Below, in pieces: positions 7,940 through 16,030 of a DNA stretch of 29,743 nt. Below the pieces are notes generated by a model. That model had not been told where the DNA came from. It did no database searches and saw only the letters and a list, made by a program, of their open reading frames with translations. Source of the DNA: JBQTHP01 sp052389755 (GTDB taxonomy: Bacteria; Pseudomonadota; Gammaproteobacteria; Steroidobacterales; Steroidobacteraceae); assembly GCA_052389755.1 (NCBI GenBank), contig JBQTHP010000197.1, positions 1 through 29,743 on the forward strand. Direction: 5' to 3'. A program made the position numbers and the translations under genes. The number at the start of each line of letters is the position of its first letter. Positions within the stretch are counted from its first letter, which is position 1.

Positions 7940-8293
7940 TTACCGCGCGCGACGCGCCTTCTTTTTCGGTTTCACCGCCGCGACCGCGACGGACCTGCGT
8001 GCCCAGATCGTCAACTGTTCGGCATCCTCGAGTACATCCGGCGGCGCCTGGAAGTAGCTCATCGAGAATTCGGGTTTGTCCTTGAAAGGCTGAAACGGCG
8101 GCATGCCGCGCGATACGTAGTCCGCGCGGTTCGAGTCATCCACCTTGAGGTACAGCACGTCATCGTCGATGAGACCGAAGAACAGCGAATCGTTGTAGAG
8201 ACCGACGCCGCCGAACATCCGCCGCGCGCTGACCTGCCCGAGGCCGGCGAGCTGCTCCAGCGCGAAGGTCAGATAGTCGGGCGAGACGGCCAT
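7940..8293 (-). CDS. TfoX N-terminal domain protein
   Basis: A 117-residue protein consisting of a TfoX-N domain: SPDYLTFALEQLAGLG, then RRMFGGVGLYNDSLFFGLI and DVLYLKVDDSNRADYVSRGM, FQPFKDKPEFSMSYFQAP. The C-terminus is a basic lysine/arginine tail (KPKKKARRAR). TfoX itself is a competence regulator, but stand-alone N-domain proteins like this one have no settled role. An ATG at 8320 in the same frame would add nine residues; neither start has a clear ribosome site, and the shorter one fits the family. The basic tail might bind nucleic acid (inference). Confidence 0.85.
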   Translation of the reverse strand: MAVSPDYLTFALEQLAGLGQVSARRMFGGVGLYNDSLFFGLIDDDVLYLKVDDSNRADYVSRGMPPFQPFKDKPEFSMSYFQAPPDVLEDAEQLTIWARRSVAVAAVKPKKKARRAR

Positions 8294-8374
8294 GGGCGGG
8301 GCGGCAGAAATAGAGGACATCCGCGAGAAACACAAGCCGCATTTCACACGGGTGGGCGGTACTCTCGGGCCGTC

Positions 8375-9112
8375 ATGAAGGGGAAGACGTCCGCTGCGGT
8401 CGCGATCGACGATCGCATTCGCACGCTGCGCGGACAAAAGGTCCTCCTGGACGCGGATCTAGCGCAGCTGTACGGCGTGTCGACCAAGGTCTTGCTGCAG
8501 GCGGTCCGCCGAAACGCAGGACGGTTTCCGGTGGATTTCATGTTTCGTCTTAATAAACATGAACTTACAAACTTGAGGTCACAAATTGTGACCTCAAGTG
8601 TGAACCGAGAACATGGGGGTCGCCGCTATCTTCCGTGTGCGTTCACAGAGCAAGGCGTCGCAATGCTTTCGAGCGTGCTGCGCAGCTCCGCTGCGATCGC
8701 CGTGAACATCGAGATCATGCGTGCGTTCGTACGGCTGAGGCGCGCATCCGCGGTCAGCCAGCAACTGATGAACGTCGTGATCGAATTATCGAAGCGGGTC
8801 GACTCGCATGATGTCGCGATACGCGCTGGCCTCAGCGCGCGTAGCCGACGAGCTCCACGTAACCGCGTCCGGTGCGCGAGCCTTTGGCGTCGACCGCGCC
8901 CTCCCAGTACGGCGGATCGGTGTCCAGCTCCTGATCAGCGAGCACCGGTCGCACATCCAGATCGAGCGCGAGCGACGGTACGCGAAGCCTCCAGCGCGCG
9001 GGATAGCGGCCGCCGCGCGGACTGTCCCAGTGATCGAGCACATCGATCAGCACATCTTCGTTCCGCAGCGGCTGCGTGCGGCCGTCGGCTGCGATCGAGG
9101 TGCCGGCACTGA
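8375..9112 (+). CDS. ORF6N-domain DNA-binding protein with a foreign, probably truncated, 3' end
   Basis: The first 150 codons encode a clear ORF6N domain: IRTLRGQKVLLDADLAQLYGV, RRNAGRFPVDFMFRL, NLRSQIVTSS, GGRRYLPCAFTEQGVAML and RSSAAIAVNIEIMRAFVRLR. This phage-associated domain is thought to bind DNA. Family members then have a short coiled-coil tail of about 30 residues; here the tail ends at about 8829 (ELSKRVDSHDVAIRA) and the reading frame continues for about 90 arginine/serine-rich codons antisense to the AttH-like gene, whose stop codon is at 8832. The natural 3' end has therefore probably been lost by deletion or recombination. The open frame closes at 9112, but only about 8375-8829 looks genuine. 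A 29-bp perfect palindrome lies inside the coding part. Confidence 0.65.
   Translation: MKGKTSAAVAIDDRIRTLRGQKVLLDADLAQLYGVSTKVLLQAVRRNAGRFPVDFMFRLNKHELTNLRSQIVTSSVNREHGGRRYLPCAFTEQGVAMLSSVLRSSAAIAVNIEIMRAFVRLRRASAVSQQLMNVVIELSKRVDSHDVAIRAGLSARSRRAPRNRVRCASLWRRPRPPSTADRCPAPDQRAPVAHPDRARATVREASSARDSGRRADCPSDRAHRSAHLRSAAAACGRRLRSRCRH
8571..8599. repeat. 29-bp perfect palindrome inside the ORF6N gene
   Basis: The 14-base arm ACTTGAGGTCACAA (8571-8584) is followed by one base (A) and then its exact reverse complement (8586-8599). It encodes the conserved NLRSQIVTSS strand of the ORF6N domain. It could form a strong hairpin in mRNA or be a dimer-binding site for a DNA-binding protein, perhaps the ORF6N protein itself. 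Confidence 0.85.
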
Positions 9113-9920
9113 GTGCATCGCGACCCTCGCGCGTGCGCAGCGCGTAAAACATGAGCGAGCTGCCGTCATCGAGCTGCAGCGCGAACCAGTCCCAGCCTTC
9201 CTGGTCGAGCCCGAGCGCACCGCTTCCCCATTCACGGTCGAGCCACGCGAGGCCGGACACCGCATGCGTCTCTAACCCGCGCGCGACCTGCCCGCGCACG
9301 TGCAGCCGCGGCATCGAGTAGTAGTAGCTGGCCGCACCCGGGTCAGTCGACTTGCGGCTCAATCCGCGATCACCGTTGAGCACGGGCCGCTGCGTCGCAC
9401 GCAGGTCGAGCGTGAGTCTGTAATCGTCATCGCCGGCGCGGAGTTGCCACGTCTCGCCGTCGGACGATTCTGCGATCGACCAGCTCTCGATTCCCACGCG
9501 AAGCGGCACGGCTTGCGCGCCTCCGAGTCCCAACGCGCCGCGCGCGTAGCGTTGTGCAAAATGGAAGCGCTCGCGCCCGACATCTGTCACCGCGAAATGC
9601 GCGAAATAGATCTGGCTCGTGCGCCAACGCGAACGCCCCTTGACCTCGGGCGCCAGGGCGTAACGAAAGAACGTGAGCTCGAATCCGAAGCGCTCGCCAC
9701 CCTCCGCATCGAGGTTGCCGGTGACATACCACCATTCATGCCGGAACTCCGGGTGTGGCCCATGATCGCGCGGGAACTCGAAAGTCCGTGGCTCGAGCGC
9801 CTGGGCGAAAAGGCGAGCATCGTTACCCGCGCGCAATGCGCCGAGGCGCGATGTGGGCGCGGCGCCCGCCACCGCGACAACAGAAGCGATCAGCGCCAGG
9901 AACACGGCGGCCCTGCTCAT
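8832..9920 (-). CDS. AttH/CrtC-like lipocalin-domain protein (carotenoid 1,2-hydratase fold)
   Basis: A 362-residue exported protein. A signal peptide (residues 1-21, ending AGAAP) precedes FPRDHGPHPEFRHEWWYVTGNL, the hallmark N-terminal motif of the AttH/CrtC lipocalin-like family, then FGFELTFFRYAL, QIYFAHFAVTDV, YYYSMPRLHVRG and WLDREWGSGAL, WDWFALQLDDGSSLMFYALR. Members act as carotenoid hydratases or, as here beside an ABC exporter, as periplasmic partners of unknown ligand (the attEFGH type of locus first described in Agrobacterium). The ATG shares one base with the permease stop (TGATG) with GGGAGGA just upstream, so translation is coupled. It is the last gene of the seven-gene operon. 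Confidence 0.9.
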   Translation of the reverse strand: MSRAAVFLALIASVVAVAGAAPTSRLGALRAGNDARLFAQALEPRTFEFPRDHGPHPEFRHEWWYVTGNLDAEGGERFGFELTFFRYALAPEVKGRSRWRTSQIYFAHFAVTDVGRERFHFAQRYARGALGLGGAQAVPLRVGIESWSIAESSDGETWQLRAGDDDYRLTLDLRATQRPVLNGDRGLSRKSTDPGAASYYYSMPRLHVRGQVARGLETHAVSGLAWLDREWGSGALGLDQEGWDWFALQLDDGSSLMFYALRTREGRDALSAGTSIAADGRTQPLRNEDVLIDVLDHWDSPRGGRYPARWRLRVPSLALDLDVRPVLADQELDTDPPYWEGAVDAKGSRTGRGYVELVGYAR

Positions 9921-12433
9921 CACTCCTCCCGCATCTCGCTCGCGAGCGGCGCCCGAGCCGCGCGCCAGGCAGGGTACAACCCTGCGGCCAGTGCGGCGGC
10001 GACCGCGAGCACCAGGGCATCGACGAAGGGCGAGGCCCGCAGGTGCAGATCGATCTGCCAGCCGAACGCGCGGCGGTTGATCACGTCGATGAGCATGAGT
10101 GCCGCGAGCAATCCCGTGGGGATCGACGCGAGCAGCGCGACGAGCCCCATGAACGTGGTCTGCAACTCGATCAGCCCGGCCGCGGCGCGCGGCGTCACAC
10201 CGAGGGCTCGAAGCATCGCAAGCTCGCGCGAGCGCTCGAGCTGCCAGGCGAGCAGCGCGCTCAGGAGTCCGATAGCTGCGACGCCGGCCGCAAGCCAGTA
10301 CAGCACACGGGTGATGACGAATGTGCGCTCGAATATGCGCATCGACAGATCGAGCACATCCGCATTCGAGCGCATGTAAAGAGTCTGCGAGCCGGCGAGC
10401 GCTGCGCGCAGGCGTTCGATCATCGCCGCGGGGTCGATGCCTGGCGCGAGGTACAGTCCGAGCGAAGTGAGCGCTTCGTCCTCCCAGATTCGGACATAAA
10501 CCGCGCGATCGATCAGCGCATTGCCGCGATCGTTGCCGTACTCCCGATACACACCCGCAACGGGAAACGCGCGCACGCCGTCCGGCGTCACGAGCTCGAG
10601 CGAGTCACCGTGCTCGAGCTCGAGCCGCCACGCGAGCGACTCGGAGGCGATGACGGCGCCGTTCGCGAACGCCGGCCAGATGCGATCGGCATCACCCGCG
10701 ACGAACTGGATGCCGGCGTAGCTCGCGGCGGCGAGCTCCAGCGCGTCGAGCGAGATGGGCCCGCGCGACGAGGGCACCGTGACGCGACGACTCGCGCTGT
10801 GATCGACGATGCCGTTCGTTGCGAGCAGCGTCGCGATCGCTTCGGGCTCGAGCCGGCGTTCGGGCCGCCCGAACCCCGGGCCGGGCGCAGTGACATAGAC
10901 ATCGGCCCGCAACGCTCGTCCGAGCCATTCGTGCAGGGATTCGCGGAAACTTTCGACCATCAGCGCAACGCCGATCATCGCCGCGAGCGCAACGCCGAGC
11001 GCCGCGACCGCGACGCCGGTGCGGCTCAGAGACGCCGCGACCTCCGCGAGCGCAAGCCGGGCGATGGGGCTGCGCCTTCCCGCAAGTCGCGCGGCGGCCA
11101 GTGCGAGCAGTCGCAACACCGCCGGTGTCAGCGCCGCGGCGGCGGCGAGCAGCAGAAAGAGCGCGACGAATCCTGCAAACAGACTTCGCCCGAATGCGAG
11201 CACGATGACGAAGGATGAAAGCACAAACACCGCGCCCGTGACTGCGAGCGCTCGCGACGCGCGGCGTGCTCGATCCTCGAGCGCCGACCGACGCAATCCG
11301 AGCTGCGGCGGGCTGTGTGCGACCTCGATCGCCGGCAGCAGCGCGGCGAGCAACGATACCCCCGCCCCGGTTGCCAGCGCCTTTGCAATCGAGCCCGACG
11401 ACAGCACGACTTCGCGCACGGACACGACGAAGTACAGATCGTTGATCGTGCGCGAGACGAGCGTGACCAGCTCCCTGCCGATCCAGATACCGATCGCAAC
11501 GCCGATCGCCGCGCCCACGATGCCGAGCACGGCCGCCTCGAGCAGCACCGTCGTGAGCACCTTCCTGCGCGTGACACCCAGCGCGCGCAGGATGCCGAGC
11601 GTGCGCCGCCGCTGCACGACCGCGAAGCTGATCGCGCTGTAGACGAGCAGCGCGCCGACGAGCAGCGCGAGCAGACTCATCGCCTGCAGGTTCGTCGTGA
11701 ATGCGGTGGACATGTCGAGGCTTTGCCGGCTGGCGCGTTCCGTCTCTTCGATCTGCAAGCCTGGCGGCAACGCCGCCCGAAGCCCCGCGAGCGTTGCGTC
11801 GCGAGCCTCGCCCGCCGGCACCTGGAAATCGATGCGCGACAGGCGCCCGATGAGGTCGAGCCATTCCTGTGCGTTCGCGATGTCGGTGACGATCAGGCCG
11901 TCGGACGCGCCTTCGAGATAACCGAGTAGCACGGCGCGATGCGCCCGCCCGGCAATTACGAGCTCGAACGACTCGTCCCGTTCGATTCCGAGCTCGGCCG
12001 CCGTGCGGCGCGAAAGCAGCACGGTGCCTGGCTCGATGAGCCAGCGCTTCAACCGCTCCAGCCTCTCATCTGCGCGCGCTCCAGCGCGGCCGTCGGCGAA
12101 GGGATCGATTCCAATGAGGTGCAGCGTGCGATCGCGCACCGTAACGTATCCCTCGACGATCGGTGTCGCGCGCGCCGAGTCGTCGAGCCGAAACGGCAGG
12201 TAAACCCGCTCATCGATTCCCTGCGGACCCGCGACCACACGATGCGTCGCACTGCCGTTCACCGCATCGAGCGACAGCTCGAAGGCGCGGCGCGCGCTGC
12301 CGACGGCGATGTCGACGGCGACGATCGTCGCCACGCCCAGTGCAAGGCCGGCCAGCGCGAGGCCGAGTTGCCCCGGGTGGCGCAGCAGATGGCGCGCACT
12401 CGCGGCTTGAAACAGCTGAAATCTCACACGCAC
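9920..12433 (-). CDS. Large FtsX/MacB-type ABC transporter permease (fused pair)
   Basis: An 837-residue inner-membrane protein made of two FtsX-like halves. Each half ends a periplasmic domain with the same cytoplasmic motif: RTLGILRALGVTRRKVL in the first and RELAMLRALGVTPRAAA in the second. Helix 1 is near residues 22-45, then a MacB-type periplasmic core domain, three helices, two central helices (about 390-440), a second periplasmic domain and a terminal helix triplet. Such permeases work mechanically with a LolD/MacB-like ATPase rather than as classical importers. In attEFGH loci the two permease halves are separate genes; here they are one. The start GTG overlaps the ATPase gene by ten bases. 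Confidence 0.9.
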   Translation of the reverse strand: MRVRFQLFQAASARHLLRHPGQLGLALAGLALGVATIVAVDIAVGSARRAFELSLDAVNGSATHRVVAGPQGIDERVYLPFRLDDSARATPIVEGYVTVRDRTLHLIGIDPFADGRAGARADERLERLKRWLIEPGTVLLSRRTAAELGIERDESFELVIAGRAHRAVLLGYLEGASDGLIVTDIANAQEWLDLIGRLSRIDFQVPAGEARDATLAGLRAALPPGLQIEETERASRQSLDMSTAFTTNLQAMSLLALLVGALLVYSAISFAVVQRRRTLGILRALGVTRRKVLTTVLLEAAVLGIVGAAIGVAIGIWIGRELVTLVSRTINDLYFVVSVREVVLSSGSIAKALATGAGVSLLAALLPAIEVAHSPPQLGLRRSALEDRARRASRALAVTGAVFVLSSFVIVLAFGRSLFAGFVALFLLLAAAAALTPAVLRLLALAAARLAGRRSPIARLALAEVAASLSRTGVAVAALGVALAAMIGVALMVESFRESLHEWLGRALRADVYVTAPGPGFGRPERRLEPEAIATLLATNGIVDHSASRRVTVPSSRGPISLDALELAAASYAGIQFVAGDADRIWPAFANGAVIASESLAWRLELEHGDSLELVTPDGVRAFPVAGVYREYGNDRGNALIDRAVYVRIWEDEALTSLGLYLAPGIDPAAMIERLRAALAGSQTLYMRSNADVLDLSMRIFERTFVITRVLYWLAAGVAAIGLLSALLAWQLERSRELAMLRALGVTPRAAAGLIELQTTFMGLVALLASIPTGLLAALMLIDVINRRAFGWQIDLHLRASPFVDALVLAVAAALAAGLYPAWRAARAPLASEMREE

Positions 12434-13095
12434 TCGTGCAGCCGGCCGTCGCGCAGCTCGAGCACTCGATCGGCGCTCGCCGTGACAGCATGATCGTGCG
12501 TGACGATGAGGAGGGTCGTGCCGCGCTCGCGCGACAGCGACAGCAGCAGCGGCAACACGACACGAGCGGTCTCATCGTCGAGATTGCCGGTCGGCTCATC
12601 CGCGAGGATCACCTGCGGCTCGTGCACGAGCGCACGCGCGATCGCGACGCGCTGCTGCTCGCCTCCGGAGAGCGTGTCGACCGCACTCTCGCCGCGATCG
12701 CGAAGGCCCACGCGCTCGAGCATCGCCGCGGTGCGCTCTCGTGCTGCATCTCCGTGCACGCCATTCAGCTCGAGCACGAGACGCACGTTCTCGCCCGCAT
12801 CGAGCGTCGGCACGAGGTTGAAGAACTGGTAGACGAAACCGATGTGCTGGCGGCGAAAGAGCGTGCGCTCCGGCTCGCGCAGCGCGGTGACGTCGCGGCC
12901 GTCGAGCTCGATCGTGCCGGAATCGGGCTGGTCGATCCCGCTGATCAGATTGAGAAGCGTGGACTTTCCCGAACCGCTGCGGCCGACGATCGCCGCCGTC
13001 TCGCCGCGCGCGATCGCCGCGGAAGCGCCGTCGAGTACCCGGTGCACCCGCCCGCCTTCGCGGAAGCTGCGGGAGAGCTCACGGATGATCAGCAT
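12424..13095 (-). CDS. ABC transporter ATPase, LolD/MacB type
   Basis: A 223-residue ATPase with all motifs in order: Walker A GRSGSGKST (38-46), Q-loop FVYQFFNLVPTL (87-98, the QFFNL form of the LolD/MacB/FtsE group), signature LSGGEQQR (142-149), Walker B VILADEPTGNLD (162-173) and the H-loop His200. It should power the downstream permease. Its start lies inside the end of the HIT gene (17-base overlap) and its end overlaps the permease start. Confidence 0.93.
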   Translation of the reverse strand: MLIIRELSRSFREGGRVHRVLDGASAAIARGETAAIVGRSGSGKSTLLNLISGIDQPDSGTIELDGRDVTALREPERTLFRRQHIGFVYQFFNLVPTLDAGENVRLVLELNGVHGDAARERTAAMLERVGLRDRGESAVDTLSGGEQQRVAIARALVHEPQVILADEPTGNLDDETARVVLPLLLSLSRERGTTLLIVTHDHAVTASADRVLELRDGRLHECV

Positions 13096-13582
13096 TCGAG
13101 CCGGGCTCGTAGCGCATCGGCTTCGTGACTCCCATGCGGGTGAGCTCGCGTCGCAGCGATTCGCTCAGCTCGCGGTACGCGGCGCGCTCAAATTTCGGCG
13201 CCGCGCTCCAGTCGTAGGCCCAGGGATGCTTTGTGCGCATCATCTCGGGCTCGTCCGTGTAGCGCGGCACGATGTGCGCGTGCAGCGCGGGATCGAGATT
13301 GCCGAAGATCGCGTAGTTGATCCGCGTGGCGCCTGCGACCTTGACCAGCGCGTCGCCGATGCGGGTCATATCGACGAGAAACTGCGTGCGCTCCTGCGTC
13401 CCCAAGGCGTTCAGCGTCGGCACCACCGGGTCGGGAAGCAGCAGCGAGTAGCCGCGCACGAACTGGGTCGGTCCGAACACCGCCCAGCCGGAGAACAGGC
13501 GGACGATGACGTGCGGATCTCGCCCATCACGCGCCGCGGCAACCTGCCGATGGATCGCAGTGTCCGGCTCTTTCTTGTTCAT
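13079..13582 (-). CDS. HIT-family protein with an incomplete histidine triad
   Basis: A 167-residue protein. The segment FGNLDPALHAHIVPRY (93-108) matches the HIT motif HxHxH-I-x-P-R, but the first histidine is replaced by alanine; the middle (nucleophilic, His101) and last (His103) histidines remain. Upstream VRGYSLLLPDPVVPTLNAL and the helix ERTQFLVDMTRIGDALV fit the HIT fold. HIT proteins are nucleotide hydrolases or transferases; activity here is plausible, substrate unknown. The ATG overlaps the HAD gene stop by four bases (ATGA). Confidence 0.8.
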   Translation of the reverse strand: MNKKEPDTAIHRQVAAARDGRDPHVIVRLFSGWAVFGPTQFVRGYSLLLPDPVVPTLNALGTQERTQFLVDMTRIGDALVKVAGATRINYAIFGNLDPALHAHIVPRYTDEPEMMRTKHPWAYDWSAAPKFERAAYRELSESLRRELTRMGVTKPMRYEPGSNADHP

Positions 13583-14211
13583 CTCGTGCTCGCCAGCATA
13601 CCCTCGACTCCCAGTGCGCGCAGGGCGTTGACGGTCGACGCATGGCCGCTGTGCAAAATGCCCTGCCAGCCGCGCGCGCGTGCTGCGTCGACGTTCTCGA
13701 GTCGATCGTCGATGAACACGGTGGCCCGGGGTTCCAGCCCGAAGCGGCGCTCCGCTTCGGCGAAGATGCCCGCATCCGGCTTCATGACCCCCGCCAGGAA
13801 CGACGGCAGCGCACCGTGGCCGATGCGGTGCAGCCCGTACTCGCGCGAGAGGTGCGCCCAGTGCAGGTCGCCGATGTTCGAGAGCAGGTGCACCCGATAG
13901 CGCTCGGACAGGCGGTGCGCAAGATCGACCATCGGCGGCTGCAGCACGAACATGTCGAGCCACTTCGCGCGCACCTCTTCGAGCGACACCGGCCGGCGGG
14001 CAAGTGCGGCGAGGCGCTCGAGGAGCGCATGCCCGTGGACCCGCCCGGTCTCGTGGTCGTCGAGGTGGACGCTCTCGACCAGCGCCTGCAGCGCCGGGCG
14101 ATCGGCATCGCCGATGGCGAGGCATTCGAGGATCGGCCGCGCGTCGAGATGCACGAAAACCCACCCCACGTCGAACACGATGCTCCGGACCATTTGCTTC
14201 AGCCGGCCCAT
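13579..14211 (-). CDS. HAD-superfamily hydrolase, YihX-like
   Basis: A 210-residue HAD phosphatase. Motif I is IVFDVGWVFVHLD with nucleophile Asp14; the DxG form (instead of DxD) is that of the YihX group, which dephosphorylates sugar phosphates. Motif II is HLLSNIGDLHWAHL, motif III the lysine in VMKPDAGIF, motif IV TVFIDDRLENVDAARARGW. The cap is a small helical insert. Two starts are possible: ATG 14211 (with GGAG adjacent, overlapping the previous gene by 13 bases) and ATG 14193. I kept the first. It sits in the middle of the seven-gene operon with 4-base coupling to the HIT gene. Confidence 0.87.
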   Translation of the reverse strand: MGRLKQMVRSIVFDVGWVFVHLDARPILECLAIGDADRPALQALVESVHLDDHETGRVHGHALLERLAALARRPVSLEEVRAKWLDMFVLQPPMVDLAHRLSERYRVHLLSNIGDLHWAHLSREYGLHRIGHGALPSFLAGVMKPDAGIFAEAERRFGLEPRATVFIDDRLENVDAARARGWQGILHSGHASTVNALRALGVEGMLASTR

Positions 14212-14732
14212 CTCCGTACCCGCCCCGTGTCCAGGTGCACGAAATTCGACCGCGCGTAGTACCCCACCCCACCGCGCTTCATGGCGAGCGCGAGATCGCG
14301 CAGTTCGGCGGTGGGAAATCCGACGAGGCGAACGTCGATCGCGCGGCCCTGTATGTGCAGGCTGCGCGAGGAGACGCCGCTGCCTTGCGCCGCGAGCTTC
14401 GCGTTCGTCGTGGGCGAACGATAGCCCGAGATGATCTCGTAGCGCGGCTCGCGCTGCGCCGCCGCGGCGAGGTCCGCGAGCAGATCGAAGAGCGCGCGAT
14501 CCATCTCGCGCTGCTCGCCGCTGCGATGGTCGCGCAAGACGTGATCGAGGCGCGCGAGCGCCTCGGGCACCAATCCGTCCTCGTTTCGATAGGCCACGCT
14601 CGCGACTTCGTTCGTGTGCGTGTTCATGAGCTCGATCCAGCGCTCGCGGGCCGCGGCGCGCGAGAGCTCCGCGAGCGGCAGCGCGGCGGCACTCGAAGCG
14701 GCCGCGGCGAGCATTCGACGGCGCGTGATCAT
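14199..14732 (-). CDS. YcbK/MepK-like M15 murein peptidase (DUF882), Tat-exported
   Basis: A 177-residue protein. The N-terminus ITRRRMLAAAASSAAALPL is a twin-arginine signal. The catalytic part has YEIISGYRSPTTNAKLA, SSRSLHIQGRAIDVRL and GGVGYYARSNFVHLDTG; the zinc ligands are likely His126, Asp133 and His166. E. coli MepK of this family cleaves the 3-3 cross-links of peptidoglycan. The ATG overlaps the decarboxylase stop by four bases. Confidence 0.9.
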   Translation of the reverse strand: MITRRRMLAAAASSAAALPLAELSRAAARERWIELMNTHTNEVASVAYRNEDGLVPEALARLDHVLRDHRSGEQREMDRALFDLLADLAAAAQREPRYEIISGYRSPTTNAKLAAQGSGVSSRSLHIQGRAIDVRLVGFPTAELRDLALAMKRGGVGYYARSNFVHLDTGRVRRWAG

Positions 14733-15919
14733 AGGGGGAACGGCATCACGGTGCCGGTGTCGCCCGGCTTTGAATTCACGGCGACGACGGTCGCCTTCGG
14801 AAAGAAATTGAACTCCGAGGCACTCGCCCAGGTGTATGCGCCCATTGCGCGGCCGATGATGAGATCGCCGGTCTTGAGCTCAGGCAGCATGAGGTTCTCG
14901 GCGATGACGTCGATGCTGTCGCAGGTCGGTCCCGCGAGCACCGAGGGCAGGCGCTCCGAGGAGGTCTCGCGCAGCGGCTCGACCGGATAGCGCGCGTGAT
15001 CGTAGATCTGGCCGCTGTAGGAGCCGTAGAGCCCGTCGTCGAGGTAGTACCACCAGTGCCCTTCGCGGCGCGCGCGGCCCATCACCGAGGCGACGCCGAT
15101 CGCGGCCGGGCCCACGATGAAGCGTCCCGGCTCGGCGATGACGCGCAGCCGGCGCGGCAATTTGCCGAGCGCCGCGCGGATCGGCGCGCAGAAGCGGTTG
15201 ATGTCAGGCGCAGGCTGCAGATAGCGGATCGGAAAGCCGCCGCCGATGTCGAGCGTGTCGAACGTGCCGAGCTTCGCGCGCCGCGCCCCGGCCATGAGCG
15301 TGCCGCACGCCTCGATCGCCTCGACGTGCTTGCCCGGATCGCCCGCCTGCGAGCCAACGTGGAAGGAGAGCCCGCGCACTGCAATGCCGAGCTCGGCGGC
15401 GAGGCGCGCGAGCACGAGCACATCCTCCGGATCGCAGCCGAACTTGCGGGACAGGTCGCACACCGCGCCGGGACTGCGAAACGACACGCGCAGCAGCAGC
15501 TCCACCCGCTCGCGATAGGCAACGAACTTGTGGATCTCGTCCGGATTGTCCGCGACGAACAGACGGACGCCGAATTCGAGCGCATTGCGGATGTCTGCGT
15601 CGCGCTTGATGGGATGGGTGTGGATGCAGCGCCCGGGATCCGCGCCGAGCCGCTTCACGAGATGCACTTCGCCGGTGGTTGCGAGGTCGAGGAAGCCGCC
15701 CTCGTCCAGCACCGTCTGCACGACCGAGGCGTGCGGCAGCGGCTTCAGGGCGTAGTGCAGATCGACGCCCGGCAGAGCTTTGGCAAGCTTCCGGTACTGC
15801 GTGCGCACCCGCGCGCAGTCGATGATCAGCAACGGCGAGCCGAACTCGCGCACGCGCCGCTTGATCTCGGCGGGCTCGAACGGATCGAGGGTTCTCGGGC
15901 GGCGGGCGCGGACGTCCAT
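14729..15919 (-). CDS. PLP-dependent type III decarboxylase (ornithine/lysine decarboxylase family)
   Basis: A 396-residue alanine-racemase-fold decarboxylase. The PLP lysine is Lys59 in LHYALKPLPH; the family motifs LSFHVGSQ (His187), LDIGGGFP (224-230), IAEPGRFIVGP, YYLDDGLYGSYSGQIYD and AGPTCDSIDVI (Cys333 and Asp335-337) are all present. These residues are those of eukaryotic-type ornithine decarboxylases found in many bacteria, which make putrescine from ornithine or cadaverine from lysine; the exact substrate cannot be read here. The ATG at 15919 gives the family start (TLDPFEPAEIKRRVREFGSPLLIID); the open frame continues upstream without a better site. It is the first gene of the operon; the AAA ATPase is divergent, with 111 bases between. 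Confidence 0.92.
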   Translation of the reverse strand: MDVRARRPRTLDPFEPAEIKRRVREFGSPLLIIDCARVRTQYRKLAKALPGVDLHYALKPLPHASVVQTVLDEGGFLDLATTGEVHLVKRLGADPGRCIHTHPIKRDADIRNALEFGVRLFVADNPDEIHKFVAYRERVELLLRVSFRSPGAVCDLSRKFGCDPEDVLVLARLAAELGIAVRGLSFHVGSQAGDPGKHVEAIEACGTLMAGARRAKLGTFDTLDIGGGFPIRYLQPAPDINRFCAPIRAALGKLPRRLRVIAEPGRFIVGPAAIGVASVMGRARREGHWWYYLDDGLYGSYSGQIYDHARYPVEPLRETSSERLPSVLAGPTCDSIDVIAENLMLPELKTGDLIIGRAMGAYTWASASEFNFFPKATVVAVNSKPGDTGTVMPFPL

Positions 15920-16030
15920 AGGAAGCGCCGAAGCGTACCGGAAATCCGGGCCGATGGCTGAGGTCGGGAGAAGATCGGAAGCGGTTGTGCGCACCACCGC
16001 TTTTCTCGCACCCTCTGCTATCTTCCCGCC

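Noticed and set aside
9755..11218. 487-codon plus-strand frame opposite the permease
   Set aside because: Composition is that of an antisense shadow (REQRDEPHERGLQLDQPGR-like); the permease frame has clear helices and motifs.
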